Below, piece after piece: positions 52,476 through 61,160 of a DNA stretch of 64,000 bases. The translations under genes were made by a program, and so were the position numbers. The notes below the pieces were generated by a model. The model saw only the letters and a list, made by a program, of their open reading frames with translations, did not search any database and had not been told where the DNA came from. The first letter of the stretch is position 1. Every line of letters starts with the position of its first letter. The DNA comes from Bacillota bacterium (lineage in GTDB: Bacteria; Bacillota; SHA-98; UBA4971). The stretch lies in the NCBI GenBank assembly GCA_012516125.1, contig JAAYXB010000027.1, positions 38,093 through 102,092 on the forward strand, given 5' to 3'.

Positions 52476-54236
52476 TCAGGTGGCGAGAGCCCGGCGACCC
52501 GCACGGTCGCCCCTAAGGCGGGATGCGGCCTGGAGCATTTCCCTGGCGTGTTTGAAGGTGGTGGGCGTAAGCTCGGCACCGCCGAGCATCCTCGCGATCT
52601 CCGCTATGCGCGCCTCGCCGTCGAGCCTCTCCACGACCGTCCGTGTGCGGCCGTCCTTCTCCACCTTGCTGATGGCGTAGTGGACATCAGCCATGCTCGC
52701 GATCTGCGCAAGATGCGTCACGCACACCACCTGACGCATGCGGCTCGTGGCCGCGAGTTTCTCACCGACTGCAGTTGCGGTGCGCCCGCCGATCCCGGCA
52801 TCGATCTCGTCGAATATGAGCGTGCCCACCTCGTCCACCGAGGCGAGAATCGATTTCAGCGCCAGCATGACCCTGGATATCTCGCCACCGCTGGCTATCC
52901 TTGCGAGAGGCTTTGCCGGCTCGCCCGGGTTCGCCGAGAGCAGGAACTCCACGACATCGGTGCCGTTCGGGCCGACAGCAAGAAGCCTGTCTCCCACCGG
53001 TACACCCTGCGGGTCCTCCTTTGCGGAGAAGCTCACACAGAACACGGACGACCCCATGTTCAGGTCTGCTAGCTCCGCCTTCACCTGATCCTCGAGGGCA
53101 CGGGCTGCGCGAACCCGCACTTCGTGGAGGGACGTTGACAGGGCGCCTAGACAAGCCCTGACCCTGGCAAGTTCGTCCTCGACCCTTGCTATCTCCTCCT
53201 CCGAGGATGCGGCCTTCTCGAGTTCCTCGCCGACCCTGCGGCGGAATTCAAGGATATCGTCCACCGTATCGCCGTATTTCCTCTTCAGGCGCTGTAGCAC
53301 CGAAAGCCGCTCCTCGATCTGGGCAAGCCGCGCCGGGTCCACTTCGATGCCGTCCCTGTACACCCGGATTGTCCTCGCCGCTTCCTCACACGCTGCGAGC
53401 GCGCTTTGAAGCAGCTCTGCTGTACCCTTTACCGAGTCGTCCACCTTCAGGATGGCTTCGATCTCCGAGATGGCGGCGGCTATGGCGTCAGATGCGCCCG
53501 TCCCGTTGGCCTCGCTTCCGCGCAGCGCGCCATACGCTGCGCTCGCATGGGCATAGAGCTGGTCTGCAGCCGCGAGCACCGCCCGGTCTCTTGCGAGCCG
53601 GATATCCTCCCCCGGCGAAAGCCGCGCTGCGTCGATCTCACGGGCCTGAAACTCGAGAAGGTCCAGGCGCTGCGCTCTCTCCCTTTCGCCCGACCGGAGG
53701 GCGGCAAGCCTTCCCTCCAGCTCGAGCAGGCGGTCATGGTGCGACCTCACTTGCTCGCGGAGCTTGAGCGCCTCCGCGCCTGCGAACTCGTCGAGGAACT
53801 CTATGTGGCGCCCCACCCGAAGCAGCGACTGGTGCTCGTGCTGGCCATGGATGTCCACGAGGTGCTCTCCGATGCCGGACAGCATCCCTTGCGTCACCGG
53901 GCGCCCGTTCACCCTGCACTGGTTCCTTCCAGACCTCGAGATGGAGCGGGAGACCACCACGAGGTCGTCGGCGCCGATGTCGATGCCGAGGCCTTCGATG
54001 GCCCGGCGGGCCGCCGAACCGTCCGGGACGGCGAACACCCCGTGTATGACAGCCTCGTCCGCGCCTGTGCGGATGTGCTCCGAGGAGGCCCGCCCGCCCA
54101 GGAGGAGCGTCACGGCACCAATGATGATGGACTTTCCTGCGCCGGTCTCCCCCGAGAGGACATTGAACCCTTCCTCAAACTTCAGCTCGACCTCTTCCAC
54201 AAGGGCGAAGTCCTTGATTTGAAGCTCAAGAAGCAC
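52476..54236 (-). CDS. recN: DNA repair protein RecN
   Basis: 586 residues. MLLELQIKDFALVEEVELKF and VLSGETGAGKSIIIGAVTLL form the Walker A head; a long coiled coil (residues about 150-370) follows. The second half has IASGGEISRVMLALKSILAS (signature) and TLIFDEIDAGIGGRTATAVG (Walker B). It acts in double-strand break repair. GTG 54236 lies right next to repeat copy C and has GGTGGTGAG upstream. The position after argR is standard for Bacillota. Confidence 0.96.
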   Translation of the reverse strand: MLLELQIKDFALVEEVELKFEEGFNVLSGETGAGKSIIIGAVTLLLGGRASSEHIRTGADEAVIHGVFAVPDGSAARRAIEGLGIDIGADDLVVVSRSISRSGRNQCRVNGRPVTQGMLSGIGEHLVDIHGQHEHQSLLRVGRHIEFLDEFAGAEALKLREQVRSHHDRLLELEGRLAALRSGERERAQRLDLLEFQAREIDAARLSPGEDIRLARDRAVLAAADQLYAHASAAYGALRGSEANGTGASDAIAAAISEIEAILKVDDSVKGTAELLQSALAACEEAARTIRVYRDGIEVDPARLAQIEERLSVLQRLKRKYGDTVDDILEFRRRVGEELEKAASSEEEIARVEDELARVRACLGALSTSLHEVRVRAARALEDQVKAELADLNMGSSVFCVSFSAKEDPQGVPVGDRLLAVGPNGTDVVEFLLSANPGEPAKPLARIASGGEISRVMLALKSILASVDEVGTLIFDEIDAGIGGRTATAVGEKLAATSRMRQVVCVTHLAQIASMADVHYAISKVEKDGRTRTVVERLDGEARIAEIARMLGGAELTPTTFKHAREMLQAASRLRGDRAGRRALAT

Positions 54237-54253
54237 GCTAGCTCACCACCGGC

Positions 54254-54331
54254 CTAAGTGAGAGTTCGTTAGTTCCTCGCGCTTTGCCAACTCCCCCCAA
54301 GAGTCTCGAGCATTTCTGCACTCCCACTCAG
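54254..54331. repeat. Repeat family copy C between argR and recN
   Basis: CTAAGTGAGAGT (54254) and ACTCCCACTCAG (ending 54331) are inverted ends. The middle holds a TCCCCCCAAGAG-to-GCATTTCTGCA segment like copy B. Length 78 bases. The argR stop TGA (54328-54330) lies in the right end of the element. Confidence 0.7.
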
Positions 54332-54804
54332 ACATCGCGTTCCTCCGGCGAAGGTCTTCGCAGCCTGTTGAACCTCTCGAGCACCTCCGGCACGGCGGAC
54401 TTCGGCCGCACCACCGCGAGAATGGTGTCGTCGCCGGCGATGGTGCCCACGATCTCTTTGAAATCGGCCTCGTCGATAGCTGCGGCCACCGCGTGGGCGT
54501 TGCCGGTCAGGGTCTTCACGACGACGAGGTTTTCGCTGAAGTCAACGGCGACGACGGAGTCCGCAAAGAGCCTCGCGAGCCGACGGTGAGCCTCCTCCTG
54601 CGAGCGCTCGTGGGGAAGGCCGTAGCGATATCGACCATCGCTCATCGGGAGCTTCGTTATGCGAAGTTCCTTTATGTCGCGCGACACGGTCGCCTGCGTG
54701 ACCTTGAAGCCCTCCTTGCGAAGCTCGCGGGCGAGATCCTCCTGGGTCTCCACCACCTTGTCCCTGATGATCTTGAGCACCCTGGCATGGCGCTTGGCCT
54801 TCAA
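54328..54804 (-). CDS. argR: Arginine repressor ArgR/AhrC
   Basis: 158 residues. The winged helix is AKRHARVLKIIRDKVVETQE with VTQATVSRDIKELRITKLPM; the C-terminal oligomerisation and arginine-binding domain has GNAHAVAAAIDEADFKEIVG and TIAGDDTILAVVR. TTG 54804 is preceded by AGGAAGG at about eight bases; a GTG three codons earlier overlaps that site. Its stop codon is inside repeat copy C. It controls arginine metabolism; no arginine genes are in this window. Confidence 0.94.
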   Translation of the reverse strand: MKAKRHARVLKIIRDKVVETQEDLARELRKEGFKVTQATVSRDIKELRITKLPMSDGRYRYGLPHERSQEEAHRRLARLFADSVVAVDFSENLVVVKTLTGNAHAVAAAIDEADFKEIVGTIAGDDTILAVVRPKSAVPEVLERFNRLRRPSPEERDV

Positions 54805-54817
54805 CGATTTCACCTTC

Positions 54818-55675
54818 CTACACGTTCCCTTCCGCAAGACGCGTCCTGAGGATCTCGTAGAAGCTGCGACGCCCAAGCTTGACAAGTCGCGTCTTGGTCG
54901 TGGCGGCTTCCACCAGGACCTCGTCGTGGTTTTCAAGCCGAAAGCCCACCTGGCCGTCGACGGTCAGCATGACTTCCTCGGCCGGAGCGGATACGATTAT
55001 CCTCACCGTGTCTTCTCGGGAGGCAACGAAGGATCTCGCCGCCAGAGTGTGCGGACAGATGAATGTCAGTATCAGGGTGTCGATCACGGGGTCCACGATG
55101 GGGCCCCCCGCAGAGAGCGAGTAGCCGGTGGAACCTGTGGGGCTCGCGACTATCGCTCCGTCTGCAGGATACGTGCCGATGAAGTTCGGTCCGATGTACG
55201 TCTTGAGCCTTATCATCCTGGCGAATGCGCCCTTCGTGACAACCACGTCGTTTAGCCCAATGAAATCTCCCACGGCTCCTTTAGAAGCGCGCGTCACCTG
55301 CGCGCGCAGCATCATCCTTTCCTCCACGGTGTAGCGGCCGGTGAGGACCCTGTCGAGCGCGTCATACAGGTCGGGCAGCTCAACCTCCGTGAGAAACCCC
55401 AGATGGCCAACGTTTACCCCGAGAATGGGGACCTCACTGCCGGCGAGGCGCCGGGCCGCATTGAGGAGGGCGCCGTCCCCGCCGAGCACCACGGCCAGGT
55501 CGACCTTCTCGCTGATGGCGCTCTCTCCGAATGATAGGTCAGCAAGGCCGAACTCGCGGGCGGAGTCGGGGTCCAGCAGGACCTCCACCCCGCGAGCTGG
55601 CAGAAACCTCAAGAGTTCCTTCGCCGCGTCCACCGCGACGTGCTTTCCAAGGTGCGTTATCAGGCCGATCCTCAT
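54818..55675 (-). CDS. nadK: NAD kinase
   Basis: 285 residues. The GGDGALLNAARRLAG motif (Asp catalytic base), LGVNVGHLGFLTEVE, and TGSTGYSLSAGGPIVDPVID with downstream DGQVGFRLEN are complete. It phosphorylates NAD to NADP. ATG 55675 follows GGAG. It sits between tlyA and argR, as in many Bacillota. Confidence 0.96.
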   Translation of the reverse strand: MRIGLITHLGKHVAVDAAKELLRFLPARGVEVLLDPDSAREFGLADLSFGESAISEKVDLAVVLGGDGALLNAARRLAGSEVPILGVNVGHLGFLTEVELPDLYDALDRVLTGRYTVEERMMLRAQVTRASKGAVGDFIGLNDVVVTKGAFARMIRLKTYIGPNFIGTYPADGAIVASPTGSTGYSLSAGGPIVDPVIDTLILTFICPHTLAARSFVASREDTVRIIVSAPAEEVMLTVDGQVGFRLENHDEVLVEAATTKTRLVKLGRRSFYEILRTRLAEGNV

Positions 55676-55845
55676 CTTACGCAATCTCCTGCCCATATGA
55701 CGACTCATGCACAACGGTCGGGGTGCAGGTTCAGAGAGCGCCGCGAGCTTTCCGCGAGTCACCGCTGTTGCACTCGAGCGGCGGCGCTCCAAGCGGGATG
55801 CCTGGACGACGTTTGCGTACCGGCAGCCCGACCCGCAGTGCCGGC

Positions 55846-56733
55846 CTAGTCAAGATCACGGTGGGCTGCGCGCACCACCTCGCGGACCCTGCGGTCAAGC
55901 GCATCCGCAGCAGAATCGCTCTGCCGTCCCTTTACTGCATACACCAAAAACTCGATGTTTCCTGCCGGCCCCTTTATCGGGGAGTGCGTGACGCCGCGGA
56001 TTTCAAGGTCACACCTTTTCATGAACTCCATCACCCTCAAGAGCGTCTCCACGTGTACCTCCGGGTCCCGCACGACCCCGCCCTTCCCCACCTTTTCCCT
56101 TCCCGCCTCGAACTGGGGTTTCACAAGCGTCACGACGGCCGCGCCAGGAGAGAGGAAGGTCAAAAGGTGCTCGAGGAATTTCGTTATGGATATGAACGAA
56201 ACGTCTATGGTACAGATATCGGCTTTCTCAGGCACAGCGCCAGACTCGAGGTATCTGACGTTGGTGCGCTCGAGCACCACCACTCTGGAGTCATTCCGAA
56301 GCTCCCACGCGAGCTGGCCGTAACCCACATCGACAGCATAGACCCGCTTCGCTCCGTGGCGAAGCAGGCAATCGGTGAAGCCGCCCGTGGACGCGCCTAC
56401 GTCGATGGCGACCTTGCCCGTCACATCCACGCCGAACTCGTGAAGGGCCTTCTCCAGCTTCTCGCCGCCTCTGCTCACGTACGGCTCCCTTGTCGGCTTG
56501 AACTCGATCCTGGCCGAACGAGATACCCTGATGCCAGGCTTGTCCTGCCGCACGCCGTCCACCAGGATCTCTCCCGCCATGATGGCCCGTCGGGCTTTTT
56601 CCCTGGTCTCGAACATCCCGCGATCCACAAGCAGCACGTCCAGGCGGCTGCGCGCCTCGACGCCCTGCCTGGCACAGGTTTGGGCGGCCGCACCACCGCC
56701 CAGTCTCTCAACAGCATCGTCTGAGCCTGCCAC
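55846..56733 (-). CDS. tlyA: TlyA family RNA methyltransferase / hemolysin-like protein
   Basis: 295 residues. The S4 domain is SRLDVLLVDRGMFETREKAR with RAIMAGEILVDGVRQDKPGI; the FtsJ-like methyltransferase has VAIDVGASTGGFTDCLLRHG (SAM site) and FISITKFLEHLL. It 2'-O-methylates rRNA in organisms where it was studied. GTG 56733 has GGAGGTGACCAG upstream, a strong site. The first 87 codons overlap the C-terminal extension of dxs in another frame. Confidence 0.93.
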   Translation of the reverse strand: MAGSDDAVERLGGGAAAQTCARQGVEARSRLDVLLVDRGMFETREKARRAIMAGEILVDGVRQDKPGIRVSRSARIEFKPTREPYVSRGGEKLEKALHEFGVDVTGKVAIDVGASTGGFTDCLLRHGAKRVYAVDVGYGQLAWELRNDSRVVVLERTNVRYLESGAVPEKADICTIDVSFISITKFLEHLLTFLSPGAAVVTLVKPQFEAGREKVGKGGVVRDPEVHVETLLRVMEFMKRCDLEIRGVTHSPIKGPAGNIEFLVYAVKGRQSDSAADALDRRVREVVRAAHRDLD

Positions 56734-58685
56734 CTGGTCACCTCCGCGCCCGCCGCCAGCTCATTGCGCTCTCTCGCAGGAAAGTTTCTGCGCTTCGGCG
56801 CCGCACCCGTGTCAGCCTCGCAAAGGTCCACTGCGGCCCTGGCGATGTGGCTCGGGGTGAGCCCGCACGCGGCGAGGAGCGCCTCGCGAGATCCGTGCTC
56901 GACGAACGCGTCCGGGAGCGCAAGGTGGCGGAAGGCAATGGCATGTCCGCCTCGGCGTGCGAGCGCTTCAGCGACGGCGCTTCCGAAGCCGCCCACCGAG
57001 GTCCCTTCCTCCACCACGACCACTCGGCCGCAACGCCCCGCCACATAGAACAGGAGGTCTTCGTCCAGAGGTTTTGCGAACCTCGCGTTGACCACAGCAG
57101 CGCGTATTCCCTTCCGCTCAAGTAGCCCCGCCGCCTGAAGGGATGGGTGGACCATGCTCCCGATGGCCACGATCGCCACGTCGTCTCCATCGCGGACAAG
57201 GACGCCCCTGCCGCGCTCGATCGGGCTAGCCGGCCGCAGGGCAGCCTGACCCCATCCCTGGGACCTCGGGTATCGCACCGCGACAGGCCCGTCCATCGCA
57301 AGCGCAGCAGAGAGCATGCCCACAAGCTCCTCCTCATCGGCCGGCGCCATGACCGTGATGCCCGGAATGCTGCGCAGGTAGGCGAGGTCGAATGCCCCGT
57401 GGTGGGTGGGCCCGTCCTCCCCCACAAGCCCTGCCCTGTCCACGGCGAAAACCACGTGAAGCCCCTGCAGGGCCACGTCGTGGACGATCTGATCGTACGC
57501 TCTCTGAAGGAAGGTGGAGTAGATGGCCGCAACCGGGATGAGTCTCTGGCTCGCCAGCCCGGCTGCGAGCGTCACGGCGTGCTGTTCGGCTATGCCGACG
57601 TCGAAGAACCGCTCCGGATAGAGCCGCCCGAAGGTATCCAGGCCGGTGCCATCGGGCATCGCGGCAGTTATCGCCACGATCCGCGGGTCGCCCGCCGCGA
57701 GCTCGACGATGGTCTCGCCGAACACCTGAGTGTAGGTAGGCGGTCCCGATGACCGTGAAAGTTCCCCGGAAGCCACGTCGAACCCGCCCACACCGTGGAA
57801 CTTGCGCGGGTCGGCCTCCGCCGGCGGGTAGCCGCGCCCTTTCTTCGTGACGACGTGAATGAGCACCGGCCCACCTTTAGCGCGCGCATCCTCGACCGTC
57901 CGCATGATAGACGGGATGTCGTGACCGTCGAGCGGTCCGAGGTAGGTGAACCCCAGGTTCTCGAAGAGCATGCCCGGCACGACAAGGTACTTGACGCTTC
58001 CCTTGAGCCTCCTGACGCTTTCGGCAAGCTCCTTGCCGATACGTGGGATGCCCTCGAGGATGCGCTCGATGTCCTGGCGCAGCTTCAAAAGGCGCGGCTC
58101 CGTTCGCAGCCTGGCGAGGTAGGACGCGAGCGCCCCCACATTGGGGGATATGGACATCTCGTTGTCGTTCAGCACCACGATGAGGTCGGTCTTCAGATGG
58201 CCCGCATGGTTCAGGGCTTCGAAGGCCATGCCTCCTGTGAGCGAGCCGTCGCCGATGACCGCAACGACCGCGAAATTCTCACCCTTGAGGTCCCGGGCTT
58301 TCGCCATGCCGAGCGCCGCCGAGATGGAGGTGCTCGAGTGGCCGGTGTTAAAGGCGTCATGGGGGCTCTCGTCGCGCCTGGGAAACCCGCTGATGCCTCC
58401 GTATTGCCTGAGGCTCCCGAACACCGCGTGGCGCCCGGTGAGGATCTTGTGGGCGTACGCCTGATGGCCGACGTCCCAGATGATCTTGTCCCTGGGGCTG
58501 TCCAGCACAGCGTGCAGGGCGATGGCTAGATCGACCGCCCCGAGGCTGGGCGCGAGGTGCCCCCCGGTCTTCGCCACCGTCTGGATGATCTCTTCGCGGA
58601 TCTCCGACGCAAGCTGGTCGAGGTCCTGCAGTGAAAGCCGCTTCAAGTCTTGCGGCAGATCCAGGGAGTCAAGGAGTCTTGCCAC
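56475..58685 (-). CDS. dxs: 1-deoxy-D-xylulose-5-phosphate synthase, C-terminally extended
   Basis: 736 codons as read. Normal DXS features end near residue 625: GGHLAPSLGAVDLAIALHAV, IWDVGHQAYAHKILTGR, VIGDGSLTGGMAFEALNHAG (thiamine site), GIAEQHAVTLAAGLA and LVGEDGPTHHGAFDLAYLRS. It condenses pyruvate and glyceraldehyde 3-phosphate in the MEP isoprenoid pathway. The remaining 111 codons run into tlyA in another frame and have no DXS character, so the natural stop is missing or a small frameshift is present. The start GTG 58685 overlaps oapA by 17 bases. Confidence 0.93.
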   Translation of the reverse strand: MARLLDSLDLPQDLKRLSLQDLDQLASEIREEIIQTVAKTGGHLAPSLGAVDLAIALHAVLDSPRDKIIWDVGHQAYAHKILTGRHAVFGSLRQYGGISGFPRRDESPHDAFNTGHSSTSISAALGMAKARDLKGENFAVVAVIGDGSLTGGMAFEALNHAGHLKTDLIVVLNDNEMSISPNVGALASYLARLRTEPRLLKLRQDIERILEGIPRIGKELAESVRRLKGSVKYLVVPGMLFENLGFTYLGPLDGHDIPSIMRTVEDARAKGGPVLIHVVTKKGRGYPPAEADPRKFHGVGGFDVASGELSRSSGPPTYTQVFGETIVELAAGDPRIVAITAAMPDGTGLDTFGRLYPERFFDVGIAEQHAVTLAAGLASQRLIPVAAIYSTFLQRAYDQIVHDVALQGLHVVFAVDRAGLVGEDGPTHHGAFDLAYLRSIPGITVMAPADEEELVGMLSAALAMDGPVAVRYPRSQGWGQAALRPASPIERGRGVLVRDGDDVAIVAIGSMVHPSLQAAGLLERKGIRAAVVNARFAKPLDEDLLFYVAGRCGRVVVVEEGTSVGGFGSAVAEALARRGGHAIAFRHLALPDAFVEHGSREALLAACGLTPSHIARAAVDLCEADTGAAPKRRNFPARERNELAAGAEVTRWQAQTMLLRDWAVVRPPKPVPGRASRRAAAWTCCLWIAGCSRPGKKPDGPSWRERSWWTACGRTSLASGYLVRPGSSSSRQGSRT

Positions 58686-59364
58686 TCTCGTTATCTCTCC
58701 GTTTCCGGTTGCGGTCTTGTCGTCCCCGGTTCTCGGTAGGCGGTGGGTTGCGCCTGCGGTGATTCACCCTCCTATGGCGAAGGAACGTGAGCCCTGTGAT
58801 GGACTCGATCCCGGCTATGACCTTGCCTGCGGCGAGCACGATCTTCTCGGCGTCGTTCACAGCCATGTTCTTGCTCCATGCCTTGCCTCCGACGGTGAGG
58901 CCCGCGATGATCCCGATGACGACCGTGCTCAGCAGGGTCTCGCTGACGCGGGGAGGCATGGTCGCCATTAGCCGTATGACTATACTCGCCCCAACCGCTC
59001 CGCTCACGGTGCCGGCCATGTCGCCCACCACGTCGTTGCAGAAGTTCGCCACGCGATCGGCGGACCGCACGATCCGCAGCGCCTGGTGGGCACCGTAGAC
59101 CTTCTTCGCGGCCATCGCGTGGAGCGGCTGTTTTTTCGCAGCGGTCGAGGCCGTGCCGATGACGTCAAATACGACCCCGATGAAAACTATGCCTAACAGA
59201 ACAAAAAGTCCAAGAACCAGCCCGACGCGACCCAGGAGTATCTTGGACACAAAGTTCACCAGTATTGCGAGGAAGAACGTCGTGAAGCCAACGGACACAG
59301 CTCTTGCGAGACGTTGGTCCAAGAAGCGTATCACCTCGAAACTGTCCCAGGCAGGTGGTAGCAT
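58669..59364 (-). CDS. oapA: OLE-associated membrane protein OapA
   Basis: 231 residues with four hydrophobic segments at about 25-50, 50-75, 118-135 and 140-160. FVSKILLGRVGLVLGLFVLL, VVFDVIGTASTAAKKQPLHA and MAAKKVYGAHQALRIVRSAD are the conserved membrane and cytoplasmic stretches. The segment from KIVLAAGKVIAGIESITG to TFLRHRRV closes the conserved part. The C-terminal 35 residues are an Arg/Asn-rich basic tail that could bind RNA. OapA binds OLE RNA at the membrane in Bacillus halodurans, and relatives resemble magnesium-transport-type domains. Its position directly after the OLE region is diagnostic. No good ribosome-binding site precedes ATG 59364. Confidence 0.85.
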   Translation of the reverse strand: MLPPAWDSFEVIRFLDQRLARAVSVGFTTFFLAILVNFVSKILLGRVGLVLGLFVLLGIVFIGVVFDVIGTASTAAKKQPLHAMAAKKVYGAHQALRIVRSADRVANFCNDVVGDMAGTVSGAVGASIVIRLMATMPPRVSETLLSTVVIGIIAGLTVGGKAWSKNMAVNDAEKIVLAAGKVIAGIESITGLTFLRHRRVNHRRRNPPPTENRGRQDRNRKRRDNESGKTP

Positions 59365-59374
59365 CCCGGGTAAA

Positions 59375-59972
59375 TATTGTGGCTTGAGGTCCGGCTGGTT
59401 TTCCCTGCGGTGCTCCCTCGCGTTGCCGCTCGGGCGGTTTCCCGTTTACGACCGCCTCCCGGGGTTGCCCCTGCGGGCGGCCGGATTACCACTTAGCGCA
59501 CACTGCAATCCCCGGAATGCCCCACGTGTTCGGACAGTCTAGGAGTTTTCCTCGGCAGCGCCCACCATCTTCTAGCCTCTTTTGCAGTCGGAGTTTCATG
59601 CGGCAACGGGCGTATCCCCCGGCCAGGAGACTTGCGCCCTGATACCCGCAATCCCGCTCCCACCACTCAAGGCAGGCTACGCTGCACCAAGCACGGTGTG
59701 TCTCGCACCTGCCCGCACCTAGGTGCAGGTTTACCCCCCGGCCGTGGCAGCCGGTCGGTGCCGTCTCGCCACGGGGTCGGGTCTCCGCGAGGAGAGGGTC
59801 CACGCCCGCATGCCGTTGCAGATCGCCCTCTCCCCTTAACCCCCAGCACCAGCCCCCGACTGGGCGTCGGCGGCCAGCACCAGGGACTTCATCGATGTGC
59901 CCTTGACGGATTTTTAGGCCCGTCTTCAAAGATGGTGGTGCTGACTAGAATACTGCACCACCTGCCCTGGCA
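59375..59972 (-). ncRNA. ole: OLE (ornate, large, extremophilic) RNA
   Basis: About 600 bases of non-coding, strongly structured minus-strand sequence lie exactly between ispA and oapA, the site typical for OLE RNA in Bacillota (nusB-xseA-xseB-ispA-ole-oapA-dxs). A near-consensus promoter (59979-60007) starts it. Visible hairpins include GGTGGTGC / GCACCACC (59934-59962), GACGG / CCGTC (59905-59924) and longer GC-rich stems such as GGAGAGGG / CCCTCTCC further in. Its length fits the class, which is about 600 bases. OLE RNA assembles with OapA at the membrane and affects stress tolerance. The 3' end is not marked by an obvious terminator, so it probably also serves as leader to oapA. Confidence 0.85.
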
Positions 59973-59978
59973 CGAATG

Positions 59979-60007
59979 ATTATAACACAGGCGCCCTTTG
60001 CCTTCAA
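59979..60007 (-). promoter_or_regulatory. sigma-A promoter of the OLE RNA
   Basis: Minus strand: TTGAAG (60002-60007), 17 bases, TATAAT (59979-59984). The -35 element overlaps the ispA stop codon (60004-60006). The predicted start is near 59972. It allows OLE RNA, oapA and dxs to be transcribed apart from the upstream operon. Confidence 0.8.
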
Positions 60008-60930
60008 GCAACGCCGCCGCCAAGCGCCCTGGCGAGCGCGTGAAGCTCCGCGGCCTCGCTTGTAGTAAACAGGGAGAGCGCCTCTTCAGCCTCGGCCAGG
60101 AGGCGTTCGCCGTACTGCCTCGCCCCGGCCACTCCCATTGCGTGAGGAAACGTCTGGACGCCGTCATCTGCCACATCATCGAGGTCGTCGAAAACCTGAA
60201 AGGCCCGGCCGAAGAGCTCCCCGTAGCGCGTAAGGGCGTCGAGTTCATCCGGCCGCGCCCCTGCGGCAATGGCGCCGCATCGCACGGCCGCTCGTATGAT
60301 GGCACCCGTCTTGAGATCGGCGAGGCGCTCCACCTCGTGGAGGCGCGCACCATTGCCGCCGCCGTCGCCGGCCTCGGGGCGGTTCATACGCTTGGCCGCG
60401 ACGATGTCGATAGCCTGCCCGCCAGCCATTCCAAGGCTTCCGGACGCGCGCGCAAGCTCCCCCACAGCGCTGGCCGCCGCCTCAAAGCCCATCAGGCGGC
60501 GTGCCTCTTCCCCTGACAAGACCTCAAAAGCCAGCGGGAGGAGCGCATCGCCTGCGAGGATCGCCAGCGCCTCTCCGAAAGCCCTGTGCACCGTGGGACG
60601 ACCGCGCCTGAAGTCGTCGTCGTCCATGGCCGGAAGGTCGTCGTGGATGAGGGAATACGAGTGCACAAGCTCCACCGCGATCGCACACGGCATCGCCCGC
60701 CGCACGATCGCCTCGTCGCCGCCATCGAAGCCGCCGCCAGCCGCGCAGCGCCTGCGCCCCGTCGCAAGCGCTGCAGCAAGCGCGAGAAGCGGCCGCACGC
60801 GCTTCCCCCCGGGAAAGACCGCGTACCTCATGGCCCTGTGGAGCGCCTCGGGAGGAGCGCTCTCCAGGGGCAGCGCACGGTCAAGGGCCTCATCCACCAG
60901 GCATTTCATCCTGCGTGCCCATTCGTTCAT
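60004..60930 (-). CDS. ispA: Polyprenyl (farnesyl) diphosphate synthase
   Basis: 308 residues. First Asp-rich motif SLIHDDLPAMDDDDFRRGRP with HRAFGEALAILAGDALLPLA; second FQVFDDLDDVADDG. GGKRVRPLLALAAALA is the diphosphate-binding Arg region. The DDLPAMDDDD form is typical of the IspA group. ATG 60930 overlaps the xseB stop as ATGA. It makes farnesyl diphosphate, downstream of Dxs. Confidence 0.94.
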   Translation of the reverse strand: MNEWARRMKCLVDEALDRALPLESAPPEALHRAMRYAVFPGGKRVRPLLALAAALATGRRRCAAGGGFDGGDEAIVRRAMPCAIAVELVHSYSLIHDDLPAMDDDDFRRGRPTVHRAFGEALAILAGDALLPLAFEVLSGEEARRLMGFEAAASAVGELARASGSLGMAGGQAIDIVAAKRMNRPEAGDGGGNGARLHEVERLADLKTGAIIRAAVRCGAIAAGARPDELDALTRYGELFGRAFQVFDDLDDVADDGVQTFPHAMGVAGARQYGERLLAEAEEALSLFTTSEAAELHALARALGGGVA

Positions 60931-61160
60931 CCGACGTCTTCCTCGAGGCGAAACGGCTCGGTAACGAGCTCGCCACCTTTCGTTTCCACCAGCTTTGCGA
61001 TTTTCGTCTCCGCCTCGTCCAGCTTCTTTCGGCACATCCTCACCAGCGACATGCCCCTCTCAAACGCCTCCAGCGACTCCTCCAGGGTAAGCTCCCCGGC
61101 CTCCAGCCGCGACACCGTCTCCTCGAGCTCCTCCATGGCTTTCTCGAAATCAATCTTCAC
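60927..61160 (-). CDS. xseB: Exodeoxyribonuclease VII small subunit
   Basis: 77 residues. VKIDFEKAMEELEETVSRLE is followed by AGELTLEESLEAFERGMSLV, the XseB helical hairpin. GTG 61160 overlaps the xseA stop by 11 bases; ispA starts within the xseB stop. With XseA it degrades single-stranded DNA to oligonucleotides. Confidence 0.92.
   Translation of the reverse strand: MKIDFEKAMEELEETVSRLEAGELTLEESLEAFERGMSLVRMCRKKLDEAETKIAKLVETKGGELVTEPFRLEEDVG

Noticed and set aside
55531..56724. 397-codon plus-strand frame opposite nadK and tlyA
   Set aside because: Antisense artefact; the minus-strand genes have full conserved motifs.
59375..59972. Group II intron, RNase P RNA or tmRNA
   Set aside because: Expected core motifs (domain V, the GAGGAAAGTCC core with P4 pairing, tag frame) were not found; context instead matches OLE RNA.
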